DNA of 64,000 bases, taken from contig CAZXIE010000001.1 of the NCBI GenBank assembly GCA_964640065.1, forward strand, positions 1 to 64,000, given 5' to 3'. The translations under genes were made by a program, and so were the position numbers. This document shows positions 8,221 to 16,999 of this stretch, piece after piece. Each line of letters starts with the position of its first letter. The stretch's first letter is position 1. Below the pieces are notes generated by a model, which saw only the letters and a program-made list of their open reading frames with translations, ran no database searches and was not told the origin of the DNA. Origin of the DNA: JAJRXG01 sp964640065 (GTDB lineage: Bacteria; Bacteroidota; Bacteroidia; Chitinophagales; Saprospiraceae).

Positions 8221-9413
8221 ATTCCTTTGATCCTTGTGAAGAGGCGAGAGATCATCTCTTGCTCTTCACCAGGAGGAGGACCACCATTACTTCCGATCAT
8301 CTCAAATGATTGATCAGTAGAAGGCTTCAACAGAAAGTTGAATATGTAGTGCTTGCCTCCAGCCTTATCTGGCTGAGAGCCAAATCGAAGATCATTAAAC
8401 TGAATACCGTTTCCTTGATTGATCACCGAGTAATAATCATCACTAAACCATCTTAAGCGCTCGATAGTCGGATCGTCTAAGTTGATCGAATGATCAGTAT
8501 TGTTTCTTGCTATAAATTCTGTAGCGGTAGGCGACTTGTCAAAGATGGAATACTGCCCAGTCACGTATCCATCCTTCGTCTCGGCTACCAACGTCCAGAG
8601 AAAGTTGGACAGGATAGAAGGTGATGTCATGTACCTCTCGTAGACTATACTCTCATCAGCTAAAGTCTTCTCCCAGTGAGCGTTAACTCTACTCTTATTA
8701 AAAACACAGAATGTCATATAAAGAGAACTCACAGCAAGTCCAGTCCAAACCAATTTTCTTCTGATCTCTCTTTCTCTTCTATAGTATGAGGCCGCTATCA
8801 CACAAAGCAAAAAGGGCACTGTGTAGAATGGGTCTGCCACAGCTATCGCATTAAAAGCTACTCGATAATCAGAAAAGGGTTGGAACAACTGCGTTCCATA
8901 AGTCGTAAAGCAATCCAGTATGGGATGTGTGACAACTGTCCAAAACATCAGCCAGCGCCAAGTATTGAGTGATACATCTGGTGATGTAATCTCCGATTTG
9001 AAGTACTTTCTAAACAGGATATAGCCTATACCTACGAGTACAAACAATAGAAGAGCAGCAGACCAGATTTCAAATCGGGCAGCATCAAATACCCGAGAAA
9101 AGAAAAGTAATACTCCTGCAGGCAAAGCAAACCAACTCACGAAGGCTATATGCCGATGATAAGGCGACTTGTACATGGCATGGATCAACCAGCCAAAAAC
9201 AAAGGCCCCCATGATCGCGAACAAGATCGAATGACTAAATCCGCGATGAGTAACTAGAGCTTGTAGTGGCGTTAGAAAGCCATTGGCGATGATATCGAGG
9301 TCCGGTATAGTGCCGCCTATGCCACCCCACAACAGGGCGCGATTACCAAGCTTTCGTCCAGCGACGGTCTCTCCGACAGCAGCACCAAGAACTATTTGCG
9401 TAAGCGAATCCAA
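8217..9413 (-). CDS. metal-dependent membrane hydrolase, YdjM/DUF457 type
   Basis: The 398-residue protein starts with MDSLTQIVLGAAVGE, followed by GIGGTIPDLDI and HRGFSHS at about residues 57-63. These Asp and His motifs define the LexA-regulated YdjM-like family of membrane-bound metal-dependent hydrolases. Several hydrophobic segments lie between residues 60 and 240 and a second WWxxHPILDCFTTYGT-like motif near residue 160 supplies more ligands. The C-terminal 150 residues are soluble. The substrate is unknown for the family. It converges on coxM and lies downstream of rnc on the same strand with a 55-base gap. Confidence 0.85.
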   Translation of the reverse strand: MDSLTQIVLGAAVGETVAGRKLGNRALLWGGIGGTIPDLDIIANGFLTPLQALVTHRGFSHSILFAIMGAFVFGWLIHAMYKSPYHRHIAFVSWFALPAGVLLFFSRVFDAARFEIWSAALLLFVLVGIGYILFRKYFKSEITSPDVSLNTWRWLMFWTVVTHPILDCFTTYGTQLFQPFSDYRVAFNAIAVADPFYTVPFLLCVIAASYYRREREIRRKLVWTGLAVSSLYMTFCVFNKSRVNAHWEKTLADESIVYERYMTSPSILSNFLWTLVAETKDGYVTGQYSIFDKSPTATEFIARNNTDHSINLDDPTIERLRWFSDDYYSVINQGNGIQFNDLRFGSQPDKAGGKHYIFNFLLKPSTDQSFEMIGSNGGPPPGEEQEMISRLFTRIKGI

Positions 9414-9468
9414 TCTATCTCAATCTGAATGATGTATAACCGAAGGAAAAAGAACCGAATTTGTTCAC

Positions 9469-10203
9469 TTAAGATGTGACAGGTTCAGTGGTCTTAATGT
9501 TCAGTTTTTGTATCGCCAGCTCAGAAGCATGCTGCTCAGCGGCTTTCTTATTAAAGTCGTCTGCGTTTGCCACCTCTTCTCCACCTACAACTACAGCCAC
9601 TTTAAATCTATCTCTCTTGTCACGTTTATACTTGCTCTTGAGTCTATAATCGATACTGATACTATTCTTCTGACCCCACTCAAGTAGTTGACTTTTGAAG
9701 TTATCATCCATGCGTTCTAGCTCATGGATGTCAAGATGCTTCAGTAGCACCTCACTTATGATGTAGTCGCGTGTGCCAGCAAATCCCTTCTCGAGATACA
9801 TAGCACCTACTAGAGCTTCAAATGCATTGCCAAGCATCGACTTACTCATCTTTCCTTGACTGTAAGATGATAAGATGATATCTAAACCCATGTCATTAGC
9901 CAGCTTGTTAAGCGTCTTCCTCTTGACGATTTTAGATCTCATCTTAGTGAGAAAGCCTTCGTTACGGCGTGGATATTTTTTGAAAAGGTATTCTGCGACA
10001 ACAGTGCTAAGGATAGCGTCTCCAAGAAACTCGAGACGTTCGTTGTGCTGATTATTATGGGTTTGGGCATCATTCATCGACTTGTGATAGAATGCCAACT
10101 TGAAGAGTGAAAGACTACGAGGAGTGAAGCCTAGTATGCTTCTGAGCTTTTTAGCTAGAGCCTTATCTTTTGCTAGGTAATAATTATAGACTTCTTTGAT
10201 CAA
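9469..10203 (-). CDS. rnc: ribonuclease III
   Basis: RNase III cuts double-stranded RNA, including rRNA precursors. The 244-residue product has the signature NERLEFLGDAILS near residues 54-66 and the second catalytic acidic motif GNAFEALVGAMYLEKG near residue 125. A double-stranded RNA-binding domain occupies about residues 165-235. It lies 9 bases downstream of fabF. The acpP-fabF-rnc order is a widely conserved fatty-acid/RNA gene cluster, and here all three run leftwards. Confidence 0.96.
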   Translation of the reverse strand: MIKEVYNYYLAKDKALAKKLRSILGFTPRSLSLFKLAFYHKSMNDAQTHNNQHNERLEFLGDAILSTVVAEYLFKKYPRRNEGFLTKMRSKIVKRKTLNKLANDMGLDIILSSYSQGKMSKSMLGNAFEALVGAMYLEKGFAGTRDYIISEVLLKHLDIHELERMDDNFKSQLLEWGQKNSISIDYRLKSKYKRDKRDRFKVAVVVGGEEVANADDFNKKAAEQHASELAIQKLNIKTTEPVTS

Positions 10204-10212
10204 AATACTGCG

Positions 10213-11460
10213 CTAAGTCACAAACCTCTTGATGATAACTGATGCATTGTGTCCTCCAAAACCAAAGGTATTGCTGAGAAAGGCATCAATCCTCCGTTCC
10301 TGTGGATTGTTAAAAGTAAAATTTAATTTTTGATCGATATCAGGGTCGTCGGTAAAGTGATTGATAGTTGGTGGAATAAAATCGTCTCGGATAGCTAATA
10401 TACCTGCTATAGCTTCTATGGCACCAGCAGCTCCAAGCAAGTGACCAGTCATAGACTTCGTCGAACTAATATTGAGATCATAAGAATGATCTTGAAATAC
10501 TTCTTTTATAGCTAACACCTCTGCCTTATCTCCTAGAGGTGTAGAGGTACCATGTACATTGATATACTGGATTTCTTCGGGATTCATCTTCGCATCAGCT
10601 AGAGCATCCTTCATAGCTTTGATAGCACCTTTACCTTCTGGATGAGGAGCGGTGATATGATGTGCATCTCCTGACATGCCACAACCACCGACTTCGGCTA
10701 TTATGTTAGCACCTCTCGCTTGAGCATGCTCTAAAGACTCCAGTATAAATGCTCCAGCACCTTCACCAAGGACAAATCCATCCCTGTCTTTATCAAATGG
10801 TCTACTAGCTGTCGCGGGATCATCATTACGAGGACTCAAGGCCTTCATAGATCCAAATCCTCCGACGCCAGTCTGAGTAATAGCTGCTTCTGATCCGCCG
10901 GTAACTACTATATCGGCTCGACCCATCCTGATTAAATCAAAAGAACTAGCAAGTGCATTAGTCGATGTAGCACAGGCCGATACGACTGAGTAGTTCGGAC
11001 CCTGTAAGTTATACTTCATCGATATGTGGCCTGAAGCGATATCGATAATCAACTTAGGTATCAAAAAAGGATTGTATCGAGGTGGTCCAGTACGGACCGC
11101 CGCATTAGCTATCTCATACTCGAGAGTCTCGAATCCTCCAATCCCACTACCCCAGACTACTCCTGCTCTAGTGGAGTCTATTTTTTCGGTATCTAACCCA
11201 GACATGGCCCAAGCCTCGTCAGCAGCTACCATAGCATACTGCGAAAAAGGATCCATCCTTCTTGCTTGCTTGCGATGGTAGAAGTCTTCGATATTAAAGT
11301 CCTTCAGCTCACAAGCAAACTTTGTTCTAAAATCTGTAGCATCAAAGTGGGTGATTAAAGCCGCACCACTTTTGCTTGATTGCAATGCATCCTTATAGGC
11401 AGTTACATCATTGCCTATAGGTGTCAATGCTCCAATACCGGTGATCACAACTTTCTTCAT
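10213..11460 (-). CDS. fabF: beta-ketoacyl-ACP synthase II
   Basis: FabF elongates acyl-ACP by condensing it with malonyl-ACP. The 415-residue protein has the complete Cys-His-His triad: Cys163 in VVSACATS, His303 in NVHGTSTP and His340 in SMTGHLLGAAGA, which is the same spacing as the well-studied enteric enzyme. The C-terminal NTFGFGGHN motif is also present. It follows acpP, from which it is separated by 91 bases holding a terminator-like hairpin, and precedes rnc by 9 bases. Confidence 0.97.
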   Translation of the reverse strand: MKKVVITGIGALTPIGNDVTAYKDALQSSKSGAALITHFDATDFRTKFACELKDFNIEDFYHRKQARRMDPFSQYAMVAADEAWAMSGLDTEKIDSTRAGVVWGSGIGGFETLEYEIANAAVRTGPPRYNPFLIPKLIIDIASGHISMKYNLQGPNYSVVSACATSTNALASSFDLIRMGRADIVVTGGSEAAITQTGVGGFGSMKALSPRNDDPATASRPFDKDRDGFVLGEGAGAFILESLEHAQARGANIIAEVGGCGMSGDAHHITAPHPEGKGAIKAMKDALADAKMNPEEIQYINVHGTSTPLGDKAEVLAIKEVFQDHSYDLNISSTKSMTGHLLGAAGAIEAIAGILAIRDDFIPPTINHFTDDPDIDQKLNFTFNNPQERRIDAFLSNTFGFGGHNASVIIKRFVT

Positions 11461-11495
11461 GTGGTAAAATTACGAAGCCATAGCTACAAACAAAA

Positions 11496-11524
11496 TATCC
11501 ACAGATCTGAAAGACCTGTGGATA
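11496..11524 (-). terminator. hairpin between acpP and fabF, likely partial terminator
   Basis: TATCCACAG (11496-11504) pairs perfectly with CTGTGGATA (11516-11524), and an inner TCT/AGA pair extends it after one mismatch. Read leftwards it is followed by a T-rich stretch (complement of 11487-11495). It would release some transcripts after acpP, allowing more acyl carrier protein than FabF to be made. Confidence 0.65.
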
Positions 11525-11551
11525 CCTTATTCATTCAGTATATAATACTTA

Positions 11552-11779
11552 CTACTTGCTTAGGTAAGTGATAGCATCACCTACTGTTGCAATTTTCTCT
11601 GCTTCTTCGTCAGGAATAGAAAGGTCAAATTCTTTTTCAAACTCCATGATCAACTCTACTGTATCAAGAGAGTCTGCTCCTAGATCATCTGTAAAACTAG
11701 CTTCCGGTGTCACTTCTGACTCGTCTACGCCTAATTTGTCTACGATGATTTTCATAACTTGATTAGCAATATCTGCCAT
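11552..11779 (-). CDS. acpP: acyl carrier protein
   Basis: The 75-residue acidic protein carries growing acyl chains on a 4'-phosphopantetheine arm during fatty acid synthesis. The attachment serine is Ser37 in GADSLDTVELI. Length, acidity and the final helix (EEAEKIATVGDAITYL) are typical. It is the first gene of the acpP-fabF-rnc run and is divergent from pyk, with 205 bases between them holding both promoters. Confidence 0.98.
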   Translation of the reverse strand: MADIANQVMKIIVDKLGVDESEVTPEASFTDDLGADSLDTVELIMEFEKEFDLSIPDEEAEKIATVGDAITYLSK

Positions 11780-11808
11780 ATCTTAAAGTATTTAATTGTG
11801 TTGAGGTG

Positions 11809-11840
11809 CGAAATTACGAGTTTACAAGGCATACACCCAA
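11809..11840 (-). promoter_or_regulatory. candidate acpP promoter
   Basis: On the minus strand TAATTTCG (11809-11816) differs by one base from TAnnTTTG, and TTG (11838-11840) lies 21 bases upstream, the spacing expected for the Bacteroidota -33/-7 pair. It sits about 30 bases before the acpP start. Confidence 0.4.
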
Positions 11841-11984
11841 GGTAAAGTTCCAGTAATTTTCTTTTTATACTTTTACCAATGTAGTTTGGTATGCTACTTT
11901 TATCTCGACCAGAGGCTATGAAAACCCTATTTTCACTAGCAAAGTCGAGTCGTCGTCATTATATTATCATAGAAAAAGGTTGTT

Positions 11985-13418
11985 ATGCGCATACACCATA
12001 AACAGAACACAAAGATCGTAGCTACGGTCGGTCCAGCTTCACAGGATAAGCACATGCTTAAGGCATTGATCGAGGCAGGAGTGGACATTTTTAGACTCAA
12101 TTTTTCACACGGGTCTCATGAAGTTCACAAAGAAAATTTTCGGAAAATCTCTGAGCTCAATGCTGAAATGGGTAACCATGTCGGGGTATTAGCAGATCTG
12201 CAGGGACCAAAACTGAGAGTGGGAACAGTACAAGAAGGGGGTATACCACTAGCAGCTGGTGACGAAATAAATTTTGTCAGTGAAGAGTGCATCGGCGATG
12301 CTAACAAAGTCTACATGAGGTATGAGCACTTTGCCAGTGATGTAGAAGCTGGAGAACGTGTACTCTGTGATGACGGAAAGTTAGTCTTCGAAGTAGTTGA
12401 AACAGATGGCAAGAGTAACGTAAGATTGAAAGCTATATATGGAGGAATCCTCCAATCTAACAAAGGAGTAAATCTGCCGGATACAAATATCACCTTACCT
12501 TCTCTAACTGAAAAAGACCGCGCAGACCTAGAAGTCATCTTGACGATGCCCGTAGATTGGGTAGCATTATCATTTGTTAGAGAAGCAGCAGAAATAAAAG
12601 AGCTCAAGAAGATCATCGAGAGCAAAGGTCATAGGGCTAAGGTGATCGCCAAAATCGAAAAGCCCCAAGCAGTAAAAAATATCAAGAGTATCATTAAGGC
12701 TACCGATGGTATCATGGTAGCTCGTGGTGATCTGGGTGTCGAAGTGCCTATGGAACAGGTACCTACCATTCAAAAAGATATCATCAGGAGATGTATCCAA
12801 AAAGGTCGGCCAGTGATCGTGGCTACACAGATGATGGAGAGCATGATGACTGCTCCTAGTCCTTCGAGAGCTGAGATAACTGACGTGGCCAATGCTGTGT
12901 TAGATGGTACAGATGCTGTTATGTTATCTGGTGAGACTTCTGTAGGTAAGCATCCTGTTGAGACAGTCGTTGCTATGAATAAGATCATCTATGAAGCAGA
13001 GCAGCATTATCAACTAAAGGATAAGCGGCCTAAGGCAGATCGAGATTCGAGTACTTACTATAGTGATGTGATGTGTTATACCGCTTCCGAAATAAGCGAG
13101 AAGATTCGTGCCAAAGCCATTATTGGGTTGACTGTATCTGGATATACAGCTTTTAAGGTTTCCAGTTATAGACCAAAAACGAAGATTTATATATTCTCCA
13201 ATTCGAAGCAAATACTAAGGACGCTCAACTTAGTTTGGGGGGTAACTGGTTTTCATTATGATAAGTTTACCACTACTGATGGAACTATCGTTGATACTAT
13301 TGCGATTCTAAAGGATAACAACTTAGTTGATGTCGGTGATGCTGTGATCAACACAAGTAGCATGCCTATCGAAAAAAGGTTTACCACCAATATGATCAAG
13401 ATCACTATCGTCGAATAA
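11985..13418 (+). CDS. pyk: pyruvate kinase
   Basis: Pyruvate kinase converts phosphoenolpyruvate and ADP to pyruvate and ATP at the end of glycolysis. The 477-residue protein has the N-terminal RLNFSHGSHE, the B-domain at about 70-170, KIEKPQAVKNI with the catalytic Lys, the metal-binding GIMVARGDLGVEVP and ATQMMESM. The C-terminal domain is complete. A 27-codon ORF (11918-12001) overlaps its start out of frame; it may be chance. The upstream gap has two TACTTTTA stretches, each one base off the -7 consensus. Confidence 0.97.
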   Translation: MRIHHKQNTKIVATVGPASQDKHMLKALIEAGVDIFRLNFSHGSHEVHKENFRKISELNAEMGNHVGVLADLQGPKLRVGTVQEGGIPLAAGDEINFVSEECIGDANKVYMRYEHFASDVEAGERVLCDDGKLVFEVVETDGKSNVRLKAIYGGILQSNKGVNLPDTNITLPSLTEKDRADLEVILTMPVDWVALSFVREAAEIKELKKIIESKGHRAKVIAKIEKPQAVKNIKSIIKATDGIMVARGDLGVEVPMEQVPTIQKDIIRRCIQKGRPVIVATQMMESMMTAPSPSRAEITDVANAVLDGTDAVMLSGETSVGKHPVETVVAMNKIIYEAEQHYQLKDKRPKADRDSSTYYSDVMCYTASEISEKIRAKAIIGLTVSGYTAFKVSSYRPKTKIYIFSNSKQILRTLNLVWGVTGFHYDKFTTTDGTIVDTIAILKDNNLVDVGDAVINTSSMPIEKRFTTNMIKITIVE

Positions 13419-13458
13419 ACTGCAATGACTGCATGCCTCTGGACGTTTAGTTGAAACT

Positions 13459-14928
13459 ATGGATAGAGTTTTTTACATGAGAATTTCATCGCTTATACTA
13501 ACCCTACTTATGGGTTATACTCATATCTCAAGTCAGATAACTGATAGTGGGACGCGATATGCTGAAGAGGAAATCCAAGTTCAAGACCTATACATAGCTG
13601 CCAACCAGAAAAAGATACTTCAGAAGTATGACGAAGCGATAGAGATCTATAATCAGATACTTAAGAAGAATGAAGTAACTCCAGCTGTCCACCATGATAT
13701 GGCTCGTATATATCATGAGATGGGAAAGAAGGAACTTGCCATCGCTTCTGGATTAAAAGCCACTAAGTACGAGCCAGAAAATCCATGGTATCTTATATCG
13801 CTTGCGCAAATGTATGAAGAGGGCATCGAGCCTCAGAAAGCTGCAGATGCTATATCAAAAGTGATCAAACTCTCACCTAGTGAAGACCTATATAATCGCT
13901 GGGCGATTAATCTGGAGGAAGCAGGTCAAGAAGAAAAAGCTATCAATGTCTATGATCAAGCTGATCAACAATATGGATGGAGTCTAGGCCGTAGCGATAG
14001 CAAAGTTGATTTGTATTTAGCTCTAGGAAAAGACAAGAATGCCCTTTCTGAAGTAAAGAGATGGACAGAACTTTATGAGTACGACGTAGATGCTTGGGTG
14101 AGATTAGCTAGGTATCATGAATATAGAGGAGAGCAGAAGAAAGCTCAAAAAGTATATAATAGAGTACTGTCTATAGATCCCAATAATGAAGAGGCCCTTT
14201 TCAAAAGCCAAGAGAAGGAACTCACCAATGTCAAGACTGATGAGCTGAGTACTTTTATTGATGATCAGCGTATCACATTAGATAATAAGATAGCAGCTCT
14301 ACTCCCTAGGCTCGAATCTGATGCACCAAACATACTGCCACATCTCGAATCATTAACTAACCAGTACCCCGATGATGCAAAGGTGTATGCATTCTATGGA
14401 GATGCCTTATGGATATCGGGTGATCCAACCGGTGCTGCTACACAATATGAGTTATCTCTAGATAAGAGCAAATCAGTATATGACGTATGGTCACAGCTCA
14501 TGGAGATGCTCAAAGTGACACAAGACTTTGACAAACTACAAGACGTAGCCGAAGAAGCCATCGATTACTATCCTAATCAAGCAGGACCATATCACTACCA
14601 AGCGGTAGCACTATATACTTCTGGAGAACTTGATGATGCTGCCGATGCCAATCAAGAAGCCTCATTTATCGCTGGCGATGATATTATCATGCAAGAAGAT
14701 ATCCTGATACTTTCTGCTCAGATCTCTGCAGCACGAGGTGACTTATCAGGAGCAATAGCATCGATTACTTCTAAGGAAGATTCATCCAATTCTGCAAGCT
14801 TACTAGAACTCCTTGGAGACTTATACTTCCAGTCTGGTGATAAGACTAAGGCCGCTGATGCTTGGAAAGAGGCCCTATCAAAAGGAGGAGTAAGCGAACG
14901 CTTATCAGCTAAGATCGATTCTCTTTAA
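13459..14928 (+). CDS. secreted tetratricopeptide repeat protein
   Basis: The 489-residue product begins with a signal peptide (cleavage likely after HISS near residue 25); an internal ATG 18 bases later would give an equally good signal. It is then built of TPR-like helical pairs, for example around residues 48-80, 82-115 and 210-245, with a second TPR-rich stretch from about 300 to the end. Such proteins are periplasmic or outer-membrane scaffolds in Bacteroidota. Its stop overlaps the start of the DUF4292 lipoprotein (TAATG), and the LytM-type gene follows, so it probably belongs to an envelope-assembly operon. Confidence 0.85.
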   Translation: MDRVFYMRISSLILTLLMGYTHISSQITDSGTRYAEEEIQVQDLYIAANQKKILQKYDEAIEIYNQILKKNEVTPAVHHDMARIYHEMGKKELAIASGLKATKYEPENPWYLISLAQMYEEGIEPQKAADAISKVIKLSPSEDLYNRWAINLEEAGQEEKAINVYDQADQQYGWSLGRSDSKVDLYLALGKDKNALSEVKRWTELYEYDVDAWVRLARYHEYRGEQKKAQKVYNRVLSIDPNNEEALFKSQEKELTNVKTDELSTFIDDQRITLDNKIAALLPRLESDAPNILPHLESLTNQYPDDAKVYAFYGDALWISGDPTGAATQYELSLDKSKSVYDVWSQLMEMLKVTQDFDKLQDVAEEAIDYYPNQAGPYHYQAVALYTSGELDDAADANQEASFIAGDDIIMQEDILILSAQISAARGDLSGAIASITSKEDSSNSASLLELLGDLYFQSGDKTKAADAWKEALSKGGVSERLSAKIDSL

Positions 14929-15683
14929 TGAGATCGGATAGTTTCAAATATTTAGTAGGGCTAGGTGGATTATGTTTGATTTTACTTTCATGTAAATCGA
15001 ATAAAACCATCATAGAGCAGGTGCCTCCAAGAACGATCTCTGAAGTACTAGATACCCTCTCTTCAAAATATAAGTCCTATGACTTTCTATATGCTAAGGC
15101 AAAGCTCAAGTATAATGGAGAGGAGTCAAGGATCGGTGGGAGGATGACCGTCATGATGGTCCCCGATAGCGTTATTTGGATGAACTTTAAAAAAATCAGT
15201 ATCGAAGGAGCGAGAACTCTCATACGTCCAGACTCCCTGTGGATCCTTTATCGATTTGACGATTTATATGAGGCGGACTATACACAAGAGTACCTCGACT
15301 TCTACAAGATCGACATGAGTTTTAACCAACTCCAAGAGTTGATGGTGGGTAATGTACCTATCCCAGAACCTGAAGAAATCGACCTTTATCAAGAATCATC
15401 AGAGTACCTTCTAGAGTTTTCTGACGTGCAAGGGCGATATCGCTATAAGCTCGATATGGATATGAATTTGTCACATATAGAGATAAATGATATGCAAGGG
15501 CGTACTTTTGCCATGAGCATAAGCGAATATGATGACGGTGGTTTTGGACGAAAGCGCGATATTCAGATAACAGATGTCGACTCCACTAGCTCTCATATCG
15601 CCATGAAATTTTCAACAGTAACATTTGATGAACCTAGATCTATCAAGTTTGACATACCGGAGCACTATCGCAAGCTGCCTTAG
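14928..15683 (+). CDS. DUF4292 family lipoprotein
   Basis: The 251-residue protein has a lipobox ending LILLSC with the lipidated Cys at residue 22. The body is beta-rich, with an LolA/LolB-like pattern (for example TVMMVPDSVIWMNFKKI and RPDSLWILYR), as expected for DUF4292, a Bacteroidota envelope family found next to TPR and LytM genes. It overlaps the TPR gene by one base and the downstream gene by 56 bases. A role in lipoprotein or lipid transfer is conceivable from the fold but is not shown. Confidence 0.82.
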   Translation: MRSDSFKYLVGLGGLCLILLSCKSNKTIIEQVPPRTISEVLDTLSSKYKSYDFLYAKAKLKYNGEESRIGGRMTVMMVPDSVIWMNFKKISIEGARTLIRPDSLWILYRFDDLYEADYTQEYLDFYKIDMSFNQLQELMVGNVPIPEPEEIDLYQESSEYLLEFSDVQGRYRYKLDMDMNLSHIEINDMQGRTFAMSISEYDDGGFGRKRDIQITDVDSTSSHIAMKFSTVTFDEPRSIKFDIPEHYRKLP

Positions 15684-16992
15684 CTTGTTAGTGGTTATAT
15701 CCCTATGTGCTCAAGATCTAGAAGAGGTAAACATCAGGTCAAGGCCGCAGACCATAACTGTTAAAATCGATTCGCCAACTGTCGTCGATACTCCGATGAC
15801 AACGCTCCCTACAACTATGGCGATTGATATACAGCGAGTTGATGAACGTGATCCAGATACCTATCGCAAGCAAGCCTACATACATGCGATGTTCAGACAT
15901 ACCTATTATCACAGACTAACGACCTCACCATGGTCCAGATATCTCGAGCCGAAAGGCTGGAGTGCAAATGTGGGTAAGTGGAGATACTGGAGTCACCTTA
16001 AATCCTATCTTACTGGCAATGACCAGAATATCATCATACTAAGAGAACCAGAAGAAAGATCTTCGATAAACTCACCGCCTGTGGCAGCTGCTCCAGAGGT
16101 AGAACCTGCACCTCTTAATGAGATCGACACTAACTCTCTTTCATCTAAAGAAGCCCCATTAAAGGACTCCTCATCGCTGGTATCTTCAGAGATGGATGCG
16201 AATACACAAGAGCTAGAAGGTCCACATGAAGTTGAGATATCAACTCCTACTTCTGAACCTACTCCAAGTGAAAGGCCAGTTTACCAAACTGTTACTAGGG
16301 CACCATGGCTCAAATCAGATGAATACTATGCCCAACTAAAAACTGAAGATGATACCATATCATTGGAAGTTCCTTCAGAAGAACCGATGATCGTTCATGA
16401 AGAAGTAGAGGAGATTGTTGAAACACCTGAACCATCGACCGCCACTATACAGTCTCCACCTAAACCTCAACCAGAGATTGTCATTCAAGAAGAAACTCCG
16501 GCAGTGGTAGCCACTCCGCCGCCGCCTCAGGAGTCTGTCGTGACTACGAGTACTCCTCCTGCTACACCTACATTCAGTTCTTCATTAGCGGCGTCTGCTT
16601 TCGGGAGTCTACGCAAGAGCGTGCCATGGCCAGTTAGAGGGAGAATCACATCTAGCTTTGGAATTAGAGATAATGCCGAAGCTCGTGGCCTGAGTCCACA
16701 GAATTATGGAATCGATATGTTATGTCCCGCTGGGACCGTTGTTAAAGCAGTGCATGGCGGTACAGTGCTTTTAGCCAGAAGACAATCTCCTTATGATATC
16801 ATAGTCACTATCAAGCATGGCGACTATACCACAGCCTATTACTATCTCATAACACCTTATGTCAAGCAAGGAGATATCGTACAAGCAGGTCAAAACATAG
16901 GGCAGCTTCGTACAAGTGTTGATGAAGCGGACTTCCACTTCGAAATATGGCATAACCAGGAACGATTAAATCCAGAACTTTGGCTGAAGTAA
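15628..16992 (+). CDS. degenerate LytM/M23-domain protein, probable amidase activator
   Basis: I take the ATG at 15628 (a TTG precedes it at 15625). The product has a signal peptide (residues 1 to about 29), a long low-complexity Pro/Glu/Thr/Ser linker (about 140-320) and a C-terminal M23 (LytM) fold from about residue 330. The zinc ligands are missing: the HxxxD motif is NYGID, the conserved central His is lost (TAYYYL), and the HxH motif is DFHFEIW with only one His. Such domains act as activators of cell-wall amidases, like EnvC, rather than as enzymes. Unlike EnvC there is no coiled-coil region. The coding start overlaps DUF4292 by 56 bases and hflX follows after 7. Confidence 0.82.
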   Translation: MNLDLSSLTYRSTIASCLSLLVVISLCAQDLEEVNIRSRPQTITVKIDSPTVVDTPMTTLPTTMAIDIQRVDERDPDTYRKQAYIHAMFRHTYYHRLTTSPWSRYLEPKGWSANVGKWRYWSHLKSYLTGNDQNIIILREPEERSSINSPPVAAAPEVEPAPLNEIDTNSLSSKEAPLKDSSSLVSSEMDANTQELEGPHEVEISTPTSEPTPSERPVYQTVTRAPWLKSDEYYAQLKTEDDTISLEVPSEEPMIVHEEVEEIVETPEPSTATIQSPPKPQPEIVIQEETPAVVATPPPPQESVVTTSTPPATPTFSSSLAASAFGSLRKSVPWPVRGRITSSFGIRDNAEARGLSPQNYGIDMLCPAGTVVKAVHGGTVLLARRQSPYDIIVTIKHGDYTTAYYYLITPYVKQGDIVQAGQNIGQLRTSVDEADFHFEIWHNQERLNPELWLK

Positions 16993-16999
16993 GAACTAT

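Noticed and set aside
15628..15683. Frameshift between the DUF4292 gene and the LytM-type gene
   Set aside because: Both reading frames have complete N- and C-termini; the second has its own signal peptide, so the 56-base overlap is a real gene overlap.
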